In this document: positions 30,454 through 40,278 of the stretch, one piece after another
Layout: each line of letters opens with the position of its first letter
How positions within the stretch are numbered: the stretch's first letter is position 1
From: Eubacterium sp. An11
Lineage (GTDB): Bacteria; Bacillota; Clostridia; Lachnospirales; Lachnospiraceae
Length of the DNA stretch: 64,000 nt
Direction of reading: 5' to 3'
Assembly: GCF_002161065.1 (NCBI RefSeq)
Contig: NZ_NFLV01000006.1
Coordinates: 117,858-181,857 of the forward strand
Notes under the pieces: model-generated
Seen by the model: the letters and a program-made list of their open reading frames with translations, nothing else
Told to the model about the DNA's origin: nothing
The model's database searches: none
Program-made: the position numbers and the translations under genes

Positions 30454-31659
30454 TTAACTGAATGTATCCTCATCAACCCACCCGTATACGCGGGAACTAC
30501 TATCCGTATGAATAAGATGATACGGATGTTTTGCATTTTTGCTGATTTTCGTAATCTTTGCTTTTCCGGCAGCACATTTCGACCCGGCCGGATTTTTGGC
30601 ATCACTGCTGGAGTAATGATATCCACCCTTAAAGCGAACAATATCTCCCACTTTATAATCTTTAGATTTACCGGAAGATGATCCGGAATTTTCCTTTACT
30701 TCCACAGCATCGTAACTTAACGTCAAAGACATTGTATGTTTGCCGCCTTCAAAGGTATGGGTATCCTCATCTATGTACATCATTCGGCTGATATTTAACT
30801 CCGGTATCTTCACATACGCACACGCCCCAGAGACGCATGATATATCTCCAATAGCAGTAATTTTGAGGGTTTTTGACACTTTCCCTTTCTCTTCTTTGAA
30901 AACGCTGATTCTCTCTTTGATTTCACTTTTCTTGATATCATCGTCCACGGTCTCCACTTCCTGAAAGCGTCCTATCTTCTTTTCCAGTGATGATTTAACT
31001 ACGCTCCCTTTCTTTTTGCCTTTGGATGTGGTCAGTTTCAAACGTGTTCTGGTATCATAAATCGACCGGCTGAAATCATATGATATAATGTTTGTCTCCT
31101 GAGACAATATCGGCATGGTTTTCTTGGCCTGCCGTTTCTTGAGGTAAATTTTGCCCTTCTTTGCATACACATAATATCTGACTCCAGTCGCTTTGTATGT
31201 CTGACTGAGGGCATCTTCGATCACGTCCCAGTATGTTGTCCCCTTTTTGACCAGCTCTGAAATACTATGTCCGGTTTTCACGGATCCGCCTACGCTAAGG
31301 CCCAGCTTTTTTACGCAGTCTTTAAAAATATATTGTGCTGTCTTATTTTTGTAGGAAAAACTGTCTTTATTATTGCAAAGCCGCACACAATCATCATACG
31401 CTTTTAAGGCCAATGCCTTTTTATTACTTCTTCCATCCGTCATCAACAGCCCCCGAAAAATCTCCTTGCCATCCAAATACAAATAGCAATCAAGACCTTT
31501 TCGGCTGTTAACATATGAGGTATCCACCACATCTGCAATCTGTACATCTATCGTCCGGGGCGCCGCCCCTTTTCTTCCGCTAAATGTTACCTTGGTAATT
31601 AACCGAGAGTAATTATAAAGCGTGTCATCTCGCCCAATTTCCAATTTCAATTTATTCAT
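30454..31659 (-). CDS. XkdQ-like baseplate hub protein
   Basis: 401 residues from MNKLKLEIGRDDTLYNYSR (second ATG, GGAGG 7 nt upstream). It has the gp27/gpD-like hub layout: DLQIAD-type start, AYDDCVRLCNNKDSFSYKN, then ISYDFSRSIYDTRTRLKL. The end (VGDIVRFKGGYHYSSSD ... HLIHTDSSSRVYGWVDEDTF) is an SH3-like wall-binding type add-on. The hub connects tail tube and baseplate. Confidence 0.88.
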   Translation of the reverse strand: MNKLKLEIGRDDTLYNYSRLITKVTFSGRKGAAPRTIDVQIADVVDTSYVNSRKGLDCYLYLDGKEIFRGLLMTDGRSNKKALALKAYDDCVRLCNNKDSFSYKNKTAQYIFKDCVKKLGLSVGGSVKTGHSISELVKKGTTYWDVIEDALSQTYKATGVRYYVYAKKGKIYLKKRQAKKTMPILSQETNIISYDFSRSIYDTRTRLKLTTSKGKKKGSVVKSSLEKKIGRFQEVETVDDDIKKSEIKERISVFKEEKGKVSKTLKITAIGDISCVSGACAYVKIPELNISRMMYIDEDTHTFEGGKHTMSLTLSYDAVEVKENSGSSSGKSKDYKVGDIVRFKGGYHYSSSDAKNPAGSKCAAGKAKITKISKNAKHPYHLIHTDSSSRVYGWVDEDTFS

Positions 31660-31677
31660 GGCCATTCCTCCAAAAGT

Positions 31678-32406
31678 CTACGGTATGATAATTTGTGTCC
31701 CCGCGAAAATGAGATTCCCGTTTTTGCTGTTTGCATATCCGTGCTTCTTAGCTTCTTTATCGAGTTCGCTTTTATTTTTATTAAGGATTTTGGTATACTC
31801 TGCGCCGTTTCCATACATCATTTTTGCGATAGTGTAGAGACAGTCATTCGATTTTGTAACATAGCATTTAATTTTTGATTTATTATTCCCCCTTTTCCCA
31901 CTGGATGTTTTTTTCTTTTTGGTCTTTCCTTTTTTATTTTTTACTTTATATTTTTCCACCACGGGTACCCGATGTTCCTTCAATTCAACGGTGTAGGTTA
32001 TTGTCCCGACATCTCCGCCCTCTTCTTCACCAGAATATGACGTTATATCTGCGTACATATTGATAGCAAACGGGGAACCTTCCAGAACAAAATGACACGG
32101 GTTCGCTGCGTTTTCCAGGGAAATCATCCAATTATGCCAATCTGCCGGACTGCGAAAATCTTTTTGCAGGCAGGCACAGTAACTTGCTCCCCACGCTGCC
32201 GGAAAAAATGATGAAAACGAGATGGTAATCGCATCCCGTTTTCCTTTGCATAAAACTTCTCCAAATTTTTCAATATCAATGGATGTGGTCTGGCCCTTTG
32301 CAGATACTTTAATCTTTTCTGGAAGCACAGGAATTACATATACCTTCTGGTCATTATCATAATTAAAATACATCCTATATTTTGCGCTAACCTGATTAGT
32401 ACTCAT
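31678..32406 (-). CDS. XkdP-like tail protein with C-terminal LysM domain
   Basis: 242 residues. The first 150 residues fit XkdP (VYVIPVLPEKIKVSAKGQTT ... HFVLEGSPFAINMY). A Lys-rich linker follows, then a LysM-type module (YVTKSNDCLYTIAKMMYGNG ... LIFAGTQIIIP), which binds peptidoglycan. It overlaps the tape measure gene by 11 nt. Confidence 0.9.
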   Translation of the reverse strand: MSTNQVSAKYRMYFNYDNDQKVYVIPVLPEKIKVSAKGQTTSIDIEKFGEVLCKGKRDAITISFSSFFPAAWGASYCACLQKDFRSPADWHNWMISLENAANPCHFVLEGSPFAINMYADITSYSGEEEGGDVGTITYTVELKEHRVPVVEKYKVKNKKGKTKKKKTSSGKRGNNKSKIKCYVTKSNDCLYTIAKMMYGNGAEYTKILNKNKSELDKEAKKHGYANSKNGNLIFAGTQIIIP

Positions 32407-35400
32407 ATACTCCGTCCCCTTCCATCAAAATATCCTGCTCTACAATATCCGAGATGATATCCCGCGCTTTTTCCATCAGGATTGCCACAACATCATCTTT
32501 CGACATTCCGCCGCTTACCCGCAAATTACCGCTTCCATTAATGTTGATGTTAATATCTCTGCTGGTGCTTTTTTCACCGTCGCCTGAGCCTGTACCGGAC
32601 TCATGCGGCATGTTTGGCATAGTGGTTATCGGAGCATCTCCTCCGATCATCCCAAGATGCTCTCCGGCTTGCGCCCAAAGACTCATAGCATTGTCAGAAC
32701 CATCCAAAGGAATAATCGCTTCTGGTCCGGCCTCAGCCACCAAACCGTAGTGAGGCTCATCGAATATACCACCGCTGGCATGGGCGGTCACTGTTGCCGT
32801 TCCTGTTCCTCCACCCGAAAACGTAATGGTCTTCGTTGGGTTTGCAATGCTATAATTTACATGAATCCTTGCATTTGTGGTTGTCGTAAAAGTCTTTGCG
32901 AATGCCGCCGACAATGCGGACTGAAATTTTGACGCAAAGCTACTGGCAGTCGGGGTAAAATTATCTGTACCCATTTGAGAATTTACATTTACTGTGGCAG
33001 TGGTCTCATATGTCTGGCTTTCCGCCGACTGAGATGTCCCATCTGAAATAACATTTTCAGTAACGTATACATCCTGTTCCGCTGTTTTTGACGGAAGTTT
33101 CTCACTCTCCTCTCCGAGCTGTGACGTGTCTTTTTCTCCCACTTTATATTCTTGCGTGACATCTACATCTTGTGTGGTTTGTATGTCCTGGCCAGTCTGT
33201 TCCTGTGCCATTGCTTCGGCCTCCTGGCCAACCTGGGATGCCCCGGATGCATCTACTTCCCCGGCCTCTGTTTTTGCATCAACTTTGGCACTGGTTTCCA
33301 CATTCACTCCGTATTGGTTCAAATATGACTGCACTTCTTCTTCTGTCATTCCGGTTAACTCAGCTACCTGGCCGGCATCTAAATCCAATCCGGAAAGTGC
33401 TACTGATAAACCTTCCATCTCAACCGGTTCCGAAGTCGTTTCCATTGTGGCAATGTCTAACGCATTTCTCAATTCCTCCGGGGCATTCTGCGTTCCGTCC
33501 TGGATCGCCTGTATCAATGCGTTATTGGCCGGGTCTGCCACCATTTGGCTAGCATACATCTGCCATGCTGCATCGGCGTCTCCGGCTGCCGCCCCAAGTT
33601 TCATGGCCTCATTAAAAGAATCCATAAACTCTTGCGGCACTGCTTGTCCGGCTTTTTTGTATTCCTCCATTATGCCGGACATCGCTTCAACATCAGGCTG
33701 CATATTACTGTAAATATCAGATAATGCTTTCTGGTCACTGGAACTGAACATCCCTGAATAACTTTCTGCAATATTCCCGGCATACTCTAACTGCCGCGCC
33801 GTCTGCATAGTATCCCCAGATGCAAAAGTTTCTCGGATATCAGGCATAGCAGCCGCTATATCTGTCTTTGTGTCAAAATAGTTTCTGTCCAGTACATCTC
33901 CGTAAGTATCCTGAAGTGTATCTCTTTCAAAATCCACACTATTCTGGATAGTATCCGCTTCCATATTTCTGGCGGCCTCAGCCACCAGACCTTTATACCG
34001 GTCCCCTTCCGTCTCTGACAGTCTGCCTTTATTCACCTGGCTGTTGATGACCCCGTATGCTTCCGTCGACGCCTCATCCACGGCTTTCATGGCCTCTTCA
34101 CGTTGTTTTCCAAGCTCATCTATCAAATCTGTGAATGTATCAGACGTCAAATCTTCACCACTCATACTTCCGTACTTTTGAGCCATAAGGTCCATGGACG
34201 CCTCTGTGTCCGCCTCTTTCCAACTACTGAGGATATTATTCATTTTTGTCTGAAGAATGGATATTGCCGCCTGCTCGTTTGCATCGAGAACTCCGTCTGT
34301 CATAGCTTTCTCTACTGCGGTAGACAATTGCTCGGAGAGCGCATTCATCTCAAGCTGGTCCTCCCCGGCCCACTGCTCTAACTGCTCCGTAAATAATTGC
34401 CCTTCGTTTGTACCGCCGAGCATTGTCTGTACGGTAATCGTAGCGGCATAGGTGCGGCTTTCCAGCTCTGACACACTGCTCTCGATATAGGTGTTTATAT
34501 TATCCACATAATCATTGACATCGCCCTCGTCCCATTCGGCGCCGATACTGGCCTTCCACTCCAACGCATCATTGGCGGCAAGGGCTTCCTCTGCCTGCGC
34601 CGCAAGTTCATCGGCATTTTCAAATTCATTTAACGCCCCATTAACATTGACCAGATAATCTGCGTTGAGTATATGACTCGCTGCCTGCTCTATCTGTTCC
34701 GATGTCAGCTCGAGGTCTCCAAACCGTTCTCCCAAACTTCCTTTGATCTGTTTTTTATTATACTGGTCAATCGCCACGGCTACTCCGGCAACAGCCGCCG
34801 CAATGCCTCCAACAACAAGACCTATTTGCCCGGCTACCGGAATCATTGATAAAAGGCTGCTAAAAAAGGCTCCGACTGTTGGGGCTGCTTTTGCCGCAGT
34901 CCCTATTTCCCGTATCCCGGACGCTATCGGCTTCAATGTTTTTGCAAGGCTTCCGGCGCCACTTATCAGCGTGGTTCCGCCTTTGGCAATCAGCCCTGTA
35001 CTCAGCCACGAGGTCAACCCTGCTTCTTGCCCGCCAGGAAGTATTTTTACCGATTCCGAAAACAAAGTTGCCAAACCGTCAGAAATCATGCTCTTTCCAG
35101 TGGTCCCGGCCCATTCCTTGAATGGCTCAGCTATGATTTTATCCCATGCAATATTCACTTTTCCAATCAGGTCTGCGCTTTGCCATTCTTCCGAATCCAT
35201 CATCTCAGTGATGTTGTTTTTGAGACCTCCATACGCTTTGTCCAGTGTATCAAATACATCCAGGCCCATACGTTCAATAGCAGGCATGGCATTCGCCAGG
35301 GCATTTGCTCCATCCGTAATGTATGGCTCCATACGTTCTCCCCAGCTAAGCTCTACCGTCTCTATTGCACCACCTAGCTGTTCCAGTGTGCCGGCCATAT

Positions 35401-36928
35401 TATCTTGCATGGTTTCCGCCATTCGGTCGGCGGCGCCAGTTGAATTATCAATCTGTTCTTGTAATGACCGATAATCCTCTTCGGATGTATTGATAATTGA
35501 CAACATTCCAGCCATGGCCTCTTTGCCAAATAGCATGGACGCTGCTGCTGTCTGCTCCGATTCGCTGAGACCTCCCATTCCTTCGCGGAGATTGTCCAAA
35601 ACCTCACTGAGAGATTTCATATTTCCTTCATTATCCGTCAGACTGATTCCGTATTTGTCCATGACCTGTCTCATTTTATCGGTAGGGGCCGCAAGATTGG
35701 CCAGGGAACTTTTTAATGATGTGCCGGCCATGCTACCCTTAATACCGTTATTACTCATCAGCCCTAACGCTGTTGATACATCCTCAATGGCGTATCCCAT
35801 TGCTCCGGCGACAGGAGCTACATACTTAAACGCCTCACCTAACTGAGCGACGTCTGTGTTGGTTGCCGATGATGCCACCGCCAGCACATCAGCAAATCTT
35901 GATGTATCGCTCGCTGTCAGCCCAAACGATGTAAGGGCATTTGCCACAATATCCGTGGCATCAGCAAGTGCAATACCGTCACTGGCCGCCAGGCTCATAA
36001 TACCGCCGATACCATCAATCATGGACTGTGTATCCCATCCGGCCTGTGCCATGTATGTAAAGGCTTCTGCCGATTCTGTGCCGGAATATTTTGTGACGGC
36101 TCCCATCTCTTTCGCTTTTTCCGTGAGAGCATCCATTTCAGATCCACTCGCATTTGCCAGCGCCTGCACTCTGGACATCGTGGATTCAAAATCAGCATAT
36201 GTATCTTTAATATCGTTGACTCCTACTCCCACGCCAAGCATGGTTCCGGCCTGTGCTATTGGATTCCGTGCAAGGTTCACGAGAGAAGTCATAGGGGCTG
36301 TTACTCCGTCTACAATACTTACTGTCGCTTCCCAAACGCTGCCGTCCCATTCTGTGGCTTTATCCTTTACGCTGTCAAGAATAGGACTGGCGTTATCCTC
36401 GGCTCCGATTTGCGGAGATGCGGATATCCCATCAAGACCAGATATTTTATCTCTGACGCCATCTATAAGTGTGCTGGCGCTATCATCTACACCAAGTTCA
36501 GGGGATCCGGATTGTCCATCTAAATCAGACACTTTATCCTTTACTCCATCTATGATTGGACTGGCTCCATCATCGGCAGCAACACCTACGTCTACGCTTG
36601 TCCCGTCAAGTGCGGCGGCCCGATTTTCAATATCATCCAGCGCCGATGCTGCAGCGCTATTGACTTCAACTCCGATTTTTGCGTTTCCGGACGTTTTGAG
36701 TGCATCGTCAATAGCATTCCCAAGGCCTTCAACCTCTTTTCCGGCCTGCGATACAACTTTCCCAACTTTACTTGAAAAAGAATCAAGAGATGAGGTCTTA
36801 AAAGCTTTATCAATTTCTTTTCCTGCCGCGCTGATTTGTTGCGTTGCGGCCTTGGTGGCAGATGCCGCTTTTTTCATTTTCTGACTGACATCTTCTGTAA
36901 GTTTCAGCCGTACATTAATACCGCTCAA
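32396..36928 (-). CDS. Tail tape measure protein (TP901 type)
   Basis: 1510 residues; length sets tail length. N-terminal coiled coil, then three to four ~34-residue acidic repeats (GVDDSASTLIDGVRDKISGL type, about 115-210), then the TP901 core (DIKDTYADFESTMSRVQALA, ATKYSGTESAEAFTYMAQAG, NNGIKGSMAGTSLKSSL; about 230-480). A hydrophobic stretch at about 700-740 (IPVAGQIGLVVGGIAAAVAG) would cross the membrane on DNA entry. The C-terminus has HASGGIFDEPHYGLVAEAGP, the usual tape-measure end motif. Confidence 0.95.
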   Translation of the reverse strand: MSGINVRLKLTEDVSQKMKKAASATKAATQQISAAGKEIDKAFKTSSLDSFSSKVGKVVSQAGKEVEGLGNAIDDALKTSGNAKIGVEVNSAAASALDDIENRAAALDGTSVDVGVAADDGASPIIDGVKDKVSDLDGQSGSPELGVDDSASTLIDGVRDKISGLDGISASPQIGAEDNASPILDSVKDKATEWDGSVWEATVSIVDGVTAPMTSLVNLARNPIAQAGTMLGVGVGVNDIKDTYADFESTMSRVQALANASGSEMDALTEKAKEMGAVTKYSGTESAEAFTYMAQAGWDTQSMIDGIGGIMSLAASDGIALADATDIVANALTSFGLTASDTSRFADVLAVASSATNTDVAQLGEAFKYVAPVAGAMGYAIEDVSTALGLMSNNGIKGSMAGTSLKSSLANLAAPTDKMRQVMDKYGISLTDNEGNMKSLSEVLDNLREGMGGLSESEQTAAASMLFGKEAMAGMLSIINTSEEDYRSLQEQIDNSTGAADRMAETMQDNMAGTLEQLGGAIETVELSWGERMEPYITDGANALANAMPAIERMGLDVFDTLDKAYGGLKNNITEMMDSEEWQSADLIGKVNIAWDKIIAEPFKEWAGTTGKSMISDGLATLFSESVKILPGGQEAGLTSWLSTGLIAKGGTTLISGAGSLAKTLKPIASGIREIGTAAKAAPTVGAFFSSLLSMIPVAGQIGLVVGGIAAAVAGVAVAIDQYNKKQIKGSLGERFGDLELTSEQIEQAASHILNADYLVNVNGALNEFENADELAAQAEEALAANDALEWKASIGAEWDEGDVNDYVDNINTYIESSVSELESRTYAATITVQTMLGGTNEGQLFTEQLEQWAGEDQLEMNALSEQLSTAVEKAMTDGVLDANEQAAISILQTKMNNILSSWKEADTEASMDLMAQKYGSMSGEDLTSDTFTDLIDELGKQREEAMKAVDEASTEAYGVINSQVNKGRLSETEGDRYKGLVAEAARNMEADTIQNSVDFERDTLQDTYGDVLDRNYFDTKTDIAAAMPDIRETFASGDTMQTARQLEYAGNIAESYSGMFSSSDQKALSDIYSNMQPDVEAMSGIMEEYKKAGQAVPQEFMDSFNEAMKLGAAAGDADAAWQMYASQMVADPANNALIQAIQDGTQNAPEELRNALDIATMETTSEPVEMEGLSVALSGLDLDAGQVAELTGMTEEEVQSYLNQYGVNVETSAKVDAKTEAGEVDASGASQVGQEAEAMAQEQTGQDIQTTQDVDVTQEYKVGEKDTSQLGEESEKLPSKTAEQDVYVTENVISDGTSQSAESQTYETTATVNVNSQMGTDNFTPTASSFASKFQSALSAAFAKTFTTTTNARIHVNYSIANPTKTITFSGGGTGTATVTAHASGGIFDEPHYGLVAEAGPEAIIPLDGSDNAMSLWAQAGEHLGMIGGDAPITTMPNMPHESGTGSGDGEKSTSRDINININGSGNLRVSGGMSKDDVVAILMEKARDIISDIVEQDILMEGDGVYEY

Positions 36929-36935
36929 TTTCCTC

Positions 36936-37142
36936 TCACCTCTTTGTCTTGATATATACTTTCGCCAATCTATCCATGGAATTAACCGGCGCTTCCTTCG
37001 CGAGTTGTTCGGACGCTATATATGCCAATTGGACGTTCCGTGGCATTTCCGTAAAATCTTCCATGCGCAGCCCTCTATTCTGCCACAGTATATGCGCCCA
37101 CATCCATTCGCCCGCCTCGTCAAGCTCACTGTCACCGGACAT
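36936..37142 (-). CDS. Tail assembly chaperone, frameshift extension frame
   Basis: 68-codon frame whose ATG overlaps the stop of the upstream chaperone (TGATG). It is in the -1 frame with respect to it, and the slippery heptamer A AAA AAC ends just before the stop. It is therefore best read as the second half of a G-GT-type fusion made by -1 frameshifting. The product (MPRNVQLAYIASEQLAKEAP...) is the part expected to contact the tape measure protein. Confidence 0.8.
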   Translation of the reverse strand: MSGDSELDEAGEWMWAHILWQNRGLRMEDFTEMPRNVQLAYIASEQLAKEAPVNSMDRLAKVYIKTKR

Positions 37143-37612
37143 CAGTTTTTTAACTCTTCAATGACCTCGTTCTCATCTTCCTGCTCTTTAAGGCCGCAAG
37201 CAGCCATAACACAATCATCCGCATAGATGAAATCTTCTTTGTCTGAAAAAATGATTTGCGGCATATCCAGGCGGTCTACGACTCCGTAATATTCCATCAG
37301 TTCAGGGTCATCCAATTTCGGCTGCACAAATGCCTCTACCATAATTGCCAGTCCGGCAGAATCAGCATCATAATCCTCGATGACCGCAACCTGCCCATTG
37401 GCTCCAATAACAGGTCTGTCTCTGTTTCTTTTATCCCGATAAACTTTCTTTGTTCTGTACATATCTCTAATGTCTTTTATTTCTTTTCTGGATAACCGTT
37501 TAAGGATAAATGGGATTGGCTTTCCCTTTTCGTCCTTAAATTTGTCAATTCCAGGGAACTCAATTGTTCCACGGTTTTTCAATTCTTCCTTCATAAACGC
37601 TTTCATATTCAT
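37142..37612 (-). CDS. Tail assembly chaperone, XkdN-like
   Basis: 156 residues from MNMKAFMKEELKNRGTIEFP, with AGGAGG upstream. Contains IPFILKRLSRKEIKDIRDMY and a C-terminal half MEYYGVVDRLDMPQIIFSD. Place between the tube and the tape measure genes fits XkdN. It ends ...EELKN with the slippery site A AAA AAC over the last three codons. Confidence 0.88.
   Translation of the reverse strand: MNMKAFMKEELKNRGTIEFPGIDKFKDEKGKPIPFILKRLSRKEIKDIRDMYRTKKVYRDKRNRDRPVIGANGQVAVIEDYDADSAGLAIMVEAFVQPKLDDPELMEYYGVVDRLDMPQIIFSDKEDFIYADDCVMAACGLKEQEDENEVIEELKN
37145..37151 (-). promoter_or_regulatory. -1 programmed frameshift slippery heptamer A AAA AAC
   Basis: In frame the codons are TTA AAA AAC TGA. 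Slippage by -1 on A AAA AAC bypasses the TGA and enters CTG ATG TCC, the frame of the 68-codon extension. A AAA AAC is one of the strongest known -1 sites in bacteria. Confidence 0.85.
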
Positions 37613-37712
37613 CTTTTTGGTCCTCCTGCACAAAAAAGGTGCATCACATGCAGGATTCGACCTTTCATGCAATACACCTCTCGTATCAATAAATCATCTA
37701 TTTTCAGTTTTT

Positions 37713-38153
37713 TTATGCAATCCGCTTTGCTCCGAATGTAATTTCTTCTTTAACCACATCACCCTCTGTGTCCATATCAATCAGATTGATATCTCCTGTT
37801 GGTACGCATCCAACACAGGTGACCTTCTCACTTTTATTGGTTGCGTAGAAATCGGAATTCTTATCGTCCTGAATTCCCTGAATCGTCATTTCCGGAGTTG
37901 TGCCATCCTTCAAATATTTGTCAATCATCGTGCGGTACATTCTATTTGTTTTCCATTGTGAAACCTGCACCTCGATATCATATCCAATCCATCTCCGATT
38001 TGTCCCGCGTTCTGAAAGCTGTTTTCCGGACCACACGTCCGGCTTGAACACGACTTTGAACTTGCAGGAATCCGCCACGAGAACGCCGTCAATATAGACC
38101 TTCCCTTCCCGGGCAGAAAGCGGGCTGCTGTTTACCCTTGTTCCGTTCGGCAT
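37713..38153 (-). CDS. Tail tube protein (XkdM-like)
   Basis: 146 residues. Opening NGTRVNSSPLSAREGKVYID, later WSGKQLSERGTNRRWIGYDI and the end EEITFGAKRIA are XkdM features. It follows the sheath gene and polymerises to form the inner tube of the contractile tail. Confidence 0.93.
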   Translation of the reverse strand: MPNGTRVNSSPLSAREGKVYIDGVLVADSCKFKVVFKPDVWSGKQLSERGTNRRWIGYDIEVQVSQWKTNRMYRTMIDKYLKDGTTPEMTIQGIQDDKNSDFYATNKSEKVTCVGCVPTGDINLIDMDTEGDVVKEEITFGAKRIA

Positions 38154-38175
38154 ATCTTATCTCTCCTTTCTGCCG

Positions 38176-39516
38176 TTACCGTGCAATCACATCAAAATAA
38201 TACTTGTCCGCACTGTCCACGGCCTGTAATCCAACCGTAATGTATACGCTGTCTCCAATGGATTTTCCCTGGTCAATGAGGAAATCAGAATCCAGCTCAA
38301 CATTGGTAATTGCGCCATCATCTTCATAATTCTGGAGCATGCTCCGGCCGAGGCCTTCCATAACTCCCCATCCGTCCTCATCGTTATCGAATTTTCCTGG
38401 TACAAAGGTGATGAGCAGATCATTGGCAAAGGTATCGTACACCCTAAGAGGCCGGTTTTTGCAGATATCCTGTGGAGTTTCACTATCAATGCTTACCCGG
38501 CTGTTGATATCATATTCAAGAATTACATTTCCAGATTCATCTACACTGAAAAATGTTTTACCAGCCTGGATTGCCGCAATGGACGCCTCATTGTTCATCT
38601 CCCCGACAACACCGGTCGCATTTGTTACCACGGTATATGTGAGGGATGTAACATAATCGGCCCCGGCGGTCATTCCTGCCAGCCAAGCACAAGCCTCTGA
38701 GATTGTTAAGTCTTTTCCTCCATAAGAAAACGAATTTACCAAATTAATAATGCCCTCATAATCGGCAGCATAATTCGGCGCCACAGCCTGACATTTCCAT
38801 CCGATACTCTCCCGGATGTATTTAATTTTAGTGAGGAGCGCTGTTTGCAAAGATGTTTCTGTGGACGGGAAGCACATGCAATTAAATCTGATTTTCTCAG
38901 ACTTATCCAAGAAATCAGACAATCCTGAATTTCCCGATACCGTATCATCACCATCTTCCAGTGAGGCGGATGCAAACGCCGCCATGGTTCCGGTTCCTGA
39001 GAAATCCACATATTCTGATTTCCCTGCAAGCTCTCCAATTGTTGTTATTCCCTCAAACAGTTCCACCTCAGAGCCATCCAAAATGACAGATACATCAAAC
39101 CCGTCCACCGGATTTGCCACCGAAACAATTTTTATTTTATTCCCAAGGGAGCCTTTATATTTTGCAGTCACGTTCATGGATCCGGAACCAACTGTAATAT
39201 CTGCCGATGCCGCGGTTCCTCCATCCGGGATATAAACGTATACCGTGGTGGCACCGATGAGCATAAGCTGTATCATTAACATAGCTGAATTTGTGTCATC
39301 ATAAATACTGCGGCCAAACTCCGCCTGGTGCTCATCTGGAGAGTCAACGGATACCACAATCCATTTTCCTCTCGGTCCCCAGTCATAGTCAATCAGCGGG
39401 ATAATCGCCGTACCTCTTGTGGACGACGCCGCCGTCGGCTGTCTTCCATTTTTTACATTCACATATGTGCCAGGCCGTACTTTTGACTGTGATAACTTAA
39501 ACGTGCCTCCTGCCAT
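38176..39516 (-). CDS. Tail sheath protein (XkdK-like)
   Basis: 446 residues. Conserved parts: GTYVNVKNGRQPTAASSTRG, GTAIIPLIDYDWGPRGKW near the start, and RPLRVYDTFANDLLITFVPG, then the C-terminal domain ending VDSADKYYFDVI. It shows the phage is a myovirus-type particle. The sheath contracts on adsorption. Confidence 0.95.
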   Translation of the reverse strand: MAGGTFKLSQSKVRPGTYVNVKNGRQPTAASSTRGTAIIPLIDYDWGPRGKWIVVSVDSPDEHQAEFGRSIYDDTNSAMLMIQLMLIGATTVYVYIPDGGTAASADITVGSGSMNVTAKYKGSLGNKIKIVSVANPVDGFDVSVILDGSEVELFEGITTIGELAGKSEYVDFSGTGTMAAFASASLEDGDDTVSGNSGLSDFLDKSEKIRFNCMCFPSTETSLQTALLTKIKYIRESIGWKCQAVAPNYAADYEGIINLVNSFSYGGKDLTISEACAWLAGMTAGADYVTSLTYTVVTNATGVVGEMNNEASIAAIQAGKTFFSVDESGNVILEYDINSRVSIDSETPQDICKNRPLRVYDTFANDLLITFVPGKFDNDEDGWGVMEGLGRSMLQNYEDDGAITNVELDSDFLIDQGKSIGDSVYITVGLQAVDSADKYYFDVIAR

Positions 39517-39774
39517 TTATTTTTTCCCTCCTTTTCCGTAAAGCCATTCGTCAATAATGCGTCTGGCCTCTGTGATTGTATATTCCTTTTCATCGTGTCC
39601 ATACATAGCTCCATCAAATGTACTTTGGGACACATCAAACAGGATTATACTTTTTTCTCTGAGCTTACTCTTTGTGTATTTCTGCTCTTTTACCTCTGCT
39701 TTTTCCGTATTCTGGTTTGATACTATGTCAGCCGCAGTATTCGGAGCAGATTCTGTTGTTGATTTCCTTGCCAT
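39517..39774 (-). CDS. Small tail-region protein
   Basis: 85 residues; a Thr/Glu/Lys-rich start then LREKSIILFDVSQSTFDGAM and ITEARRIIDEWLYGKGGKK. The same small gene is found before the sheath gene in PBSX-like clusters. Role unknown. Confidence 0.75.
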   Translation of the reverse strand: MARKSTTESAPNTAADIVSNQNTEKAEVKEQKYTKSKLREKSIILFDVSQSTFDGAMYGHDEKEYTITEARRIIDEWLYGKGGKK

Positions 39775-39790
39775 CCCTTCTTTTCTCCTC

Positions 39791-40264
39791 CTAACTATTC
39801 GTTACATTTCTAATCTTGTTCCATGCAGTATGTAAGGTCTGTATTTTTGTTTTCTGGTATTCAGGATGGAAATATACATCAATTGAAAATGATAATTGAT
39901 TAATACCCTCATCGATTCTTCTGGTATCAGGTTTATTAACTCTGATATATCTCTCCGTGTTTTTTCCGTCCGCAGCATATACTGGCATCTCGCAATTATC
40001 CAACATAATTTTGTCTCGCATTTCCGCCGCATTTGCATATGCGCTCCAGTCATCGGATGCCATAAACCATACGTTCATTGTGATTGTTGTGCAATATGAC
40101 CGAAGCGTCGCTTTCCTTCCGGAAGTTGTCGGAACCTGAAAATATATGGAAGGAACGTAAAAATCTTCTGGTATTTCATCAAAATACAACTTCGTGTTTG
40201 TTTCTGAATTATCCTGTATATACCGTACAGCCGCCGCAAGGCTCTGCTCTAATGTGATTTCCAT
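39791..40264 (-). CDS. Tail terminator-like protein (DUF6838 type)
   Basis: 157 residues (MEITLEQSLAAAVRYIQDNS; then FYVPSIYFQVPTTSGRKATL). Order (after HK97-gp10-like, before sheath) and size fit the tail completion/terminator protein of PBSX-like phages. Confidence 0.8.
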   Translation of the reverse strand: MEITLEQSLAAAVRYIQDNSETNTKLYFDEIPEDFYVPSIYFQVPTTSGRKATLRSYCTTITMNVWFMASDDWSAYANAAEMRDKIMLDNCEMPVYAADGKNTERYIRVNKPDTRRIDEGINQLSFSIDVYFHPEYQKTKIQTLHTAWNKIRNVTNS

Positions 40265-40278
40265 ACATCTCTGCCCTC

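Noticed and set aside
35856..36884. A 342-codon plus-strand frame antisense to the tape measure gene.
   Set aside because: Arises from the repeat-rich Ala/Ser codon use of the tape measure; no motif or ribosome site.
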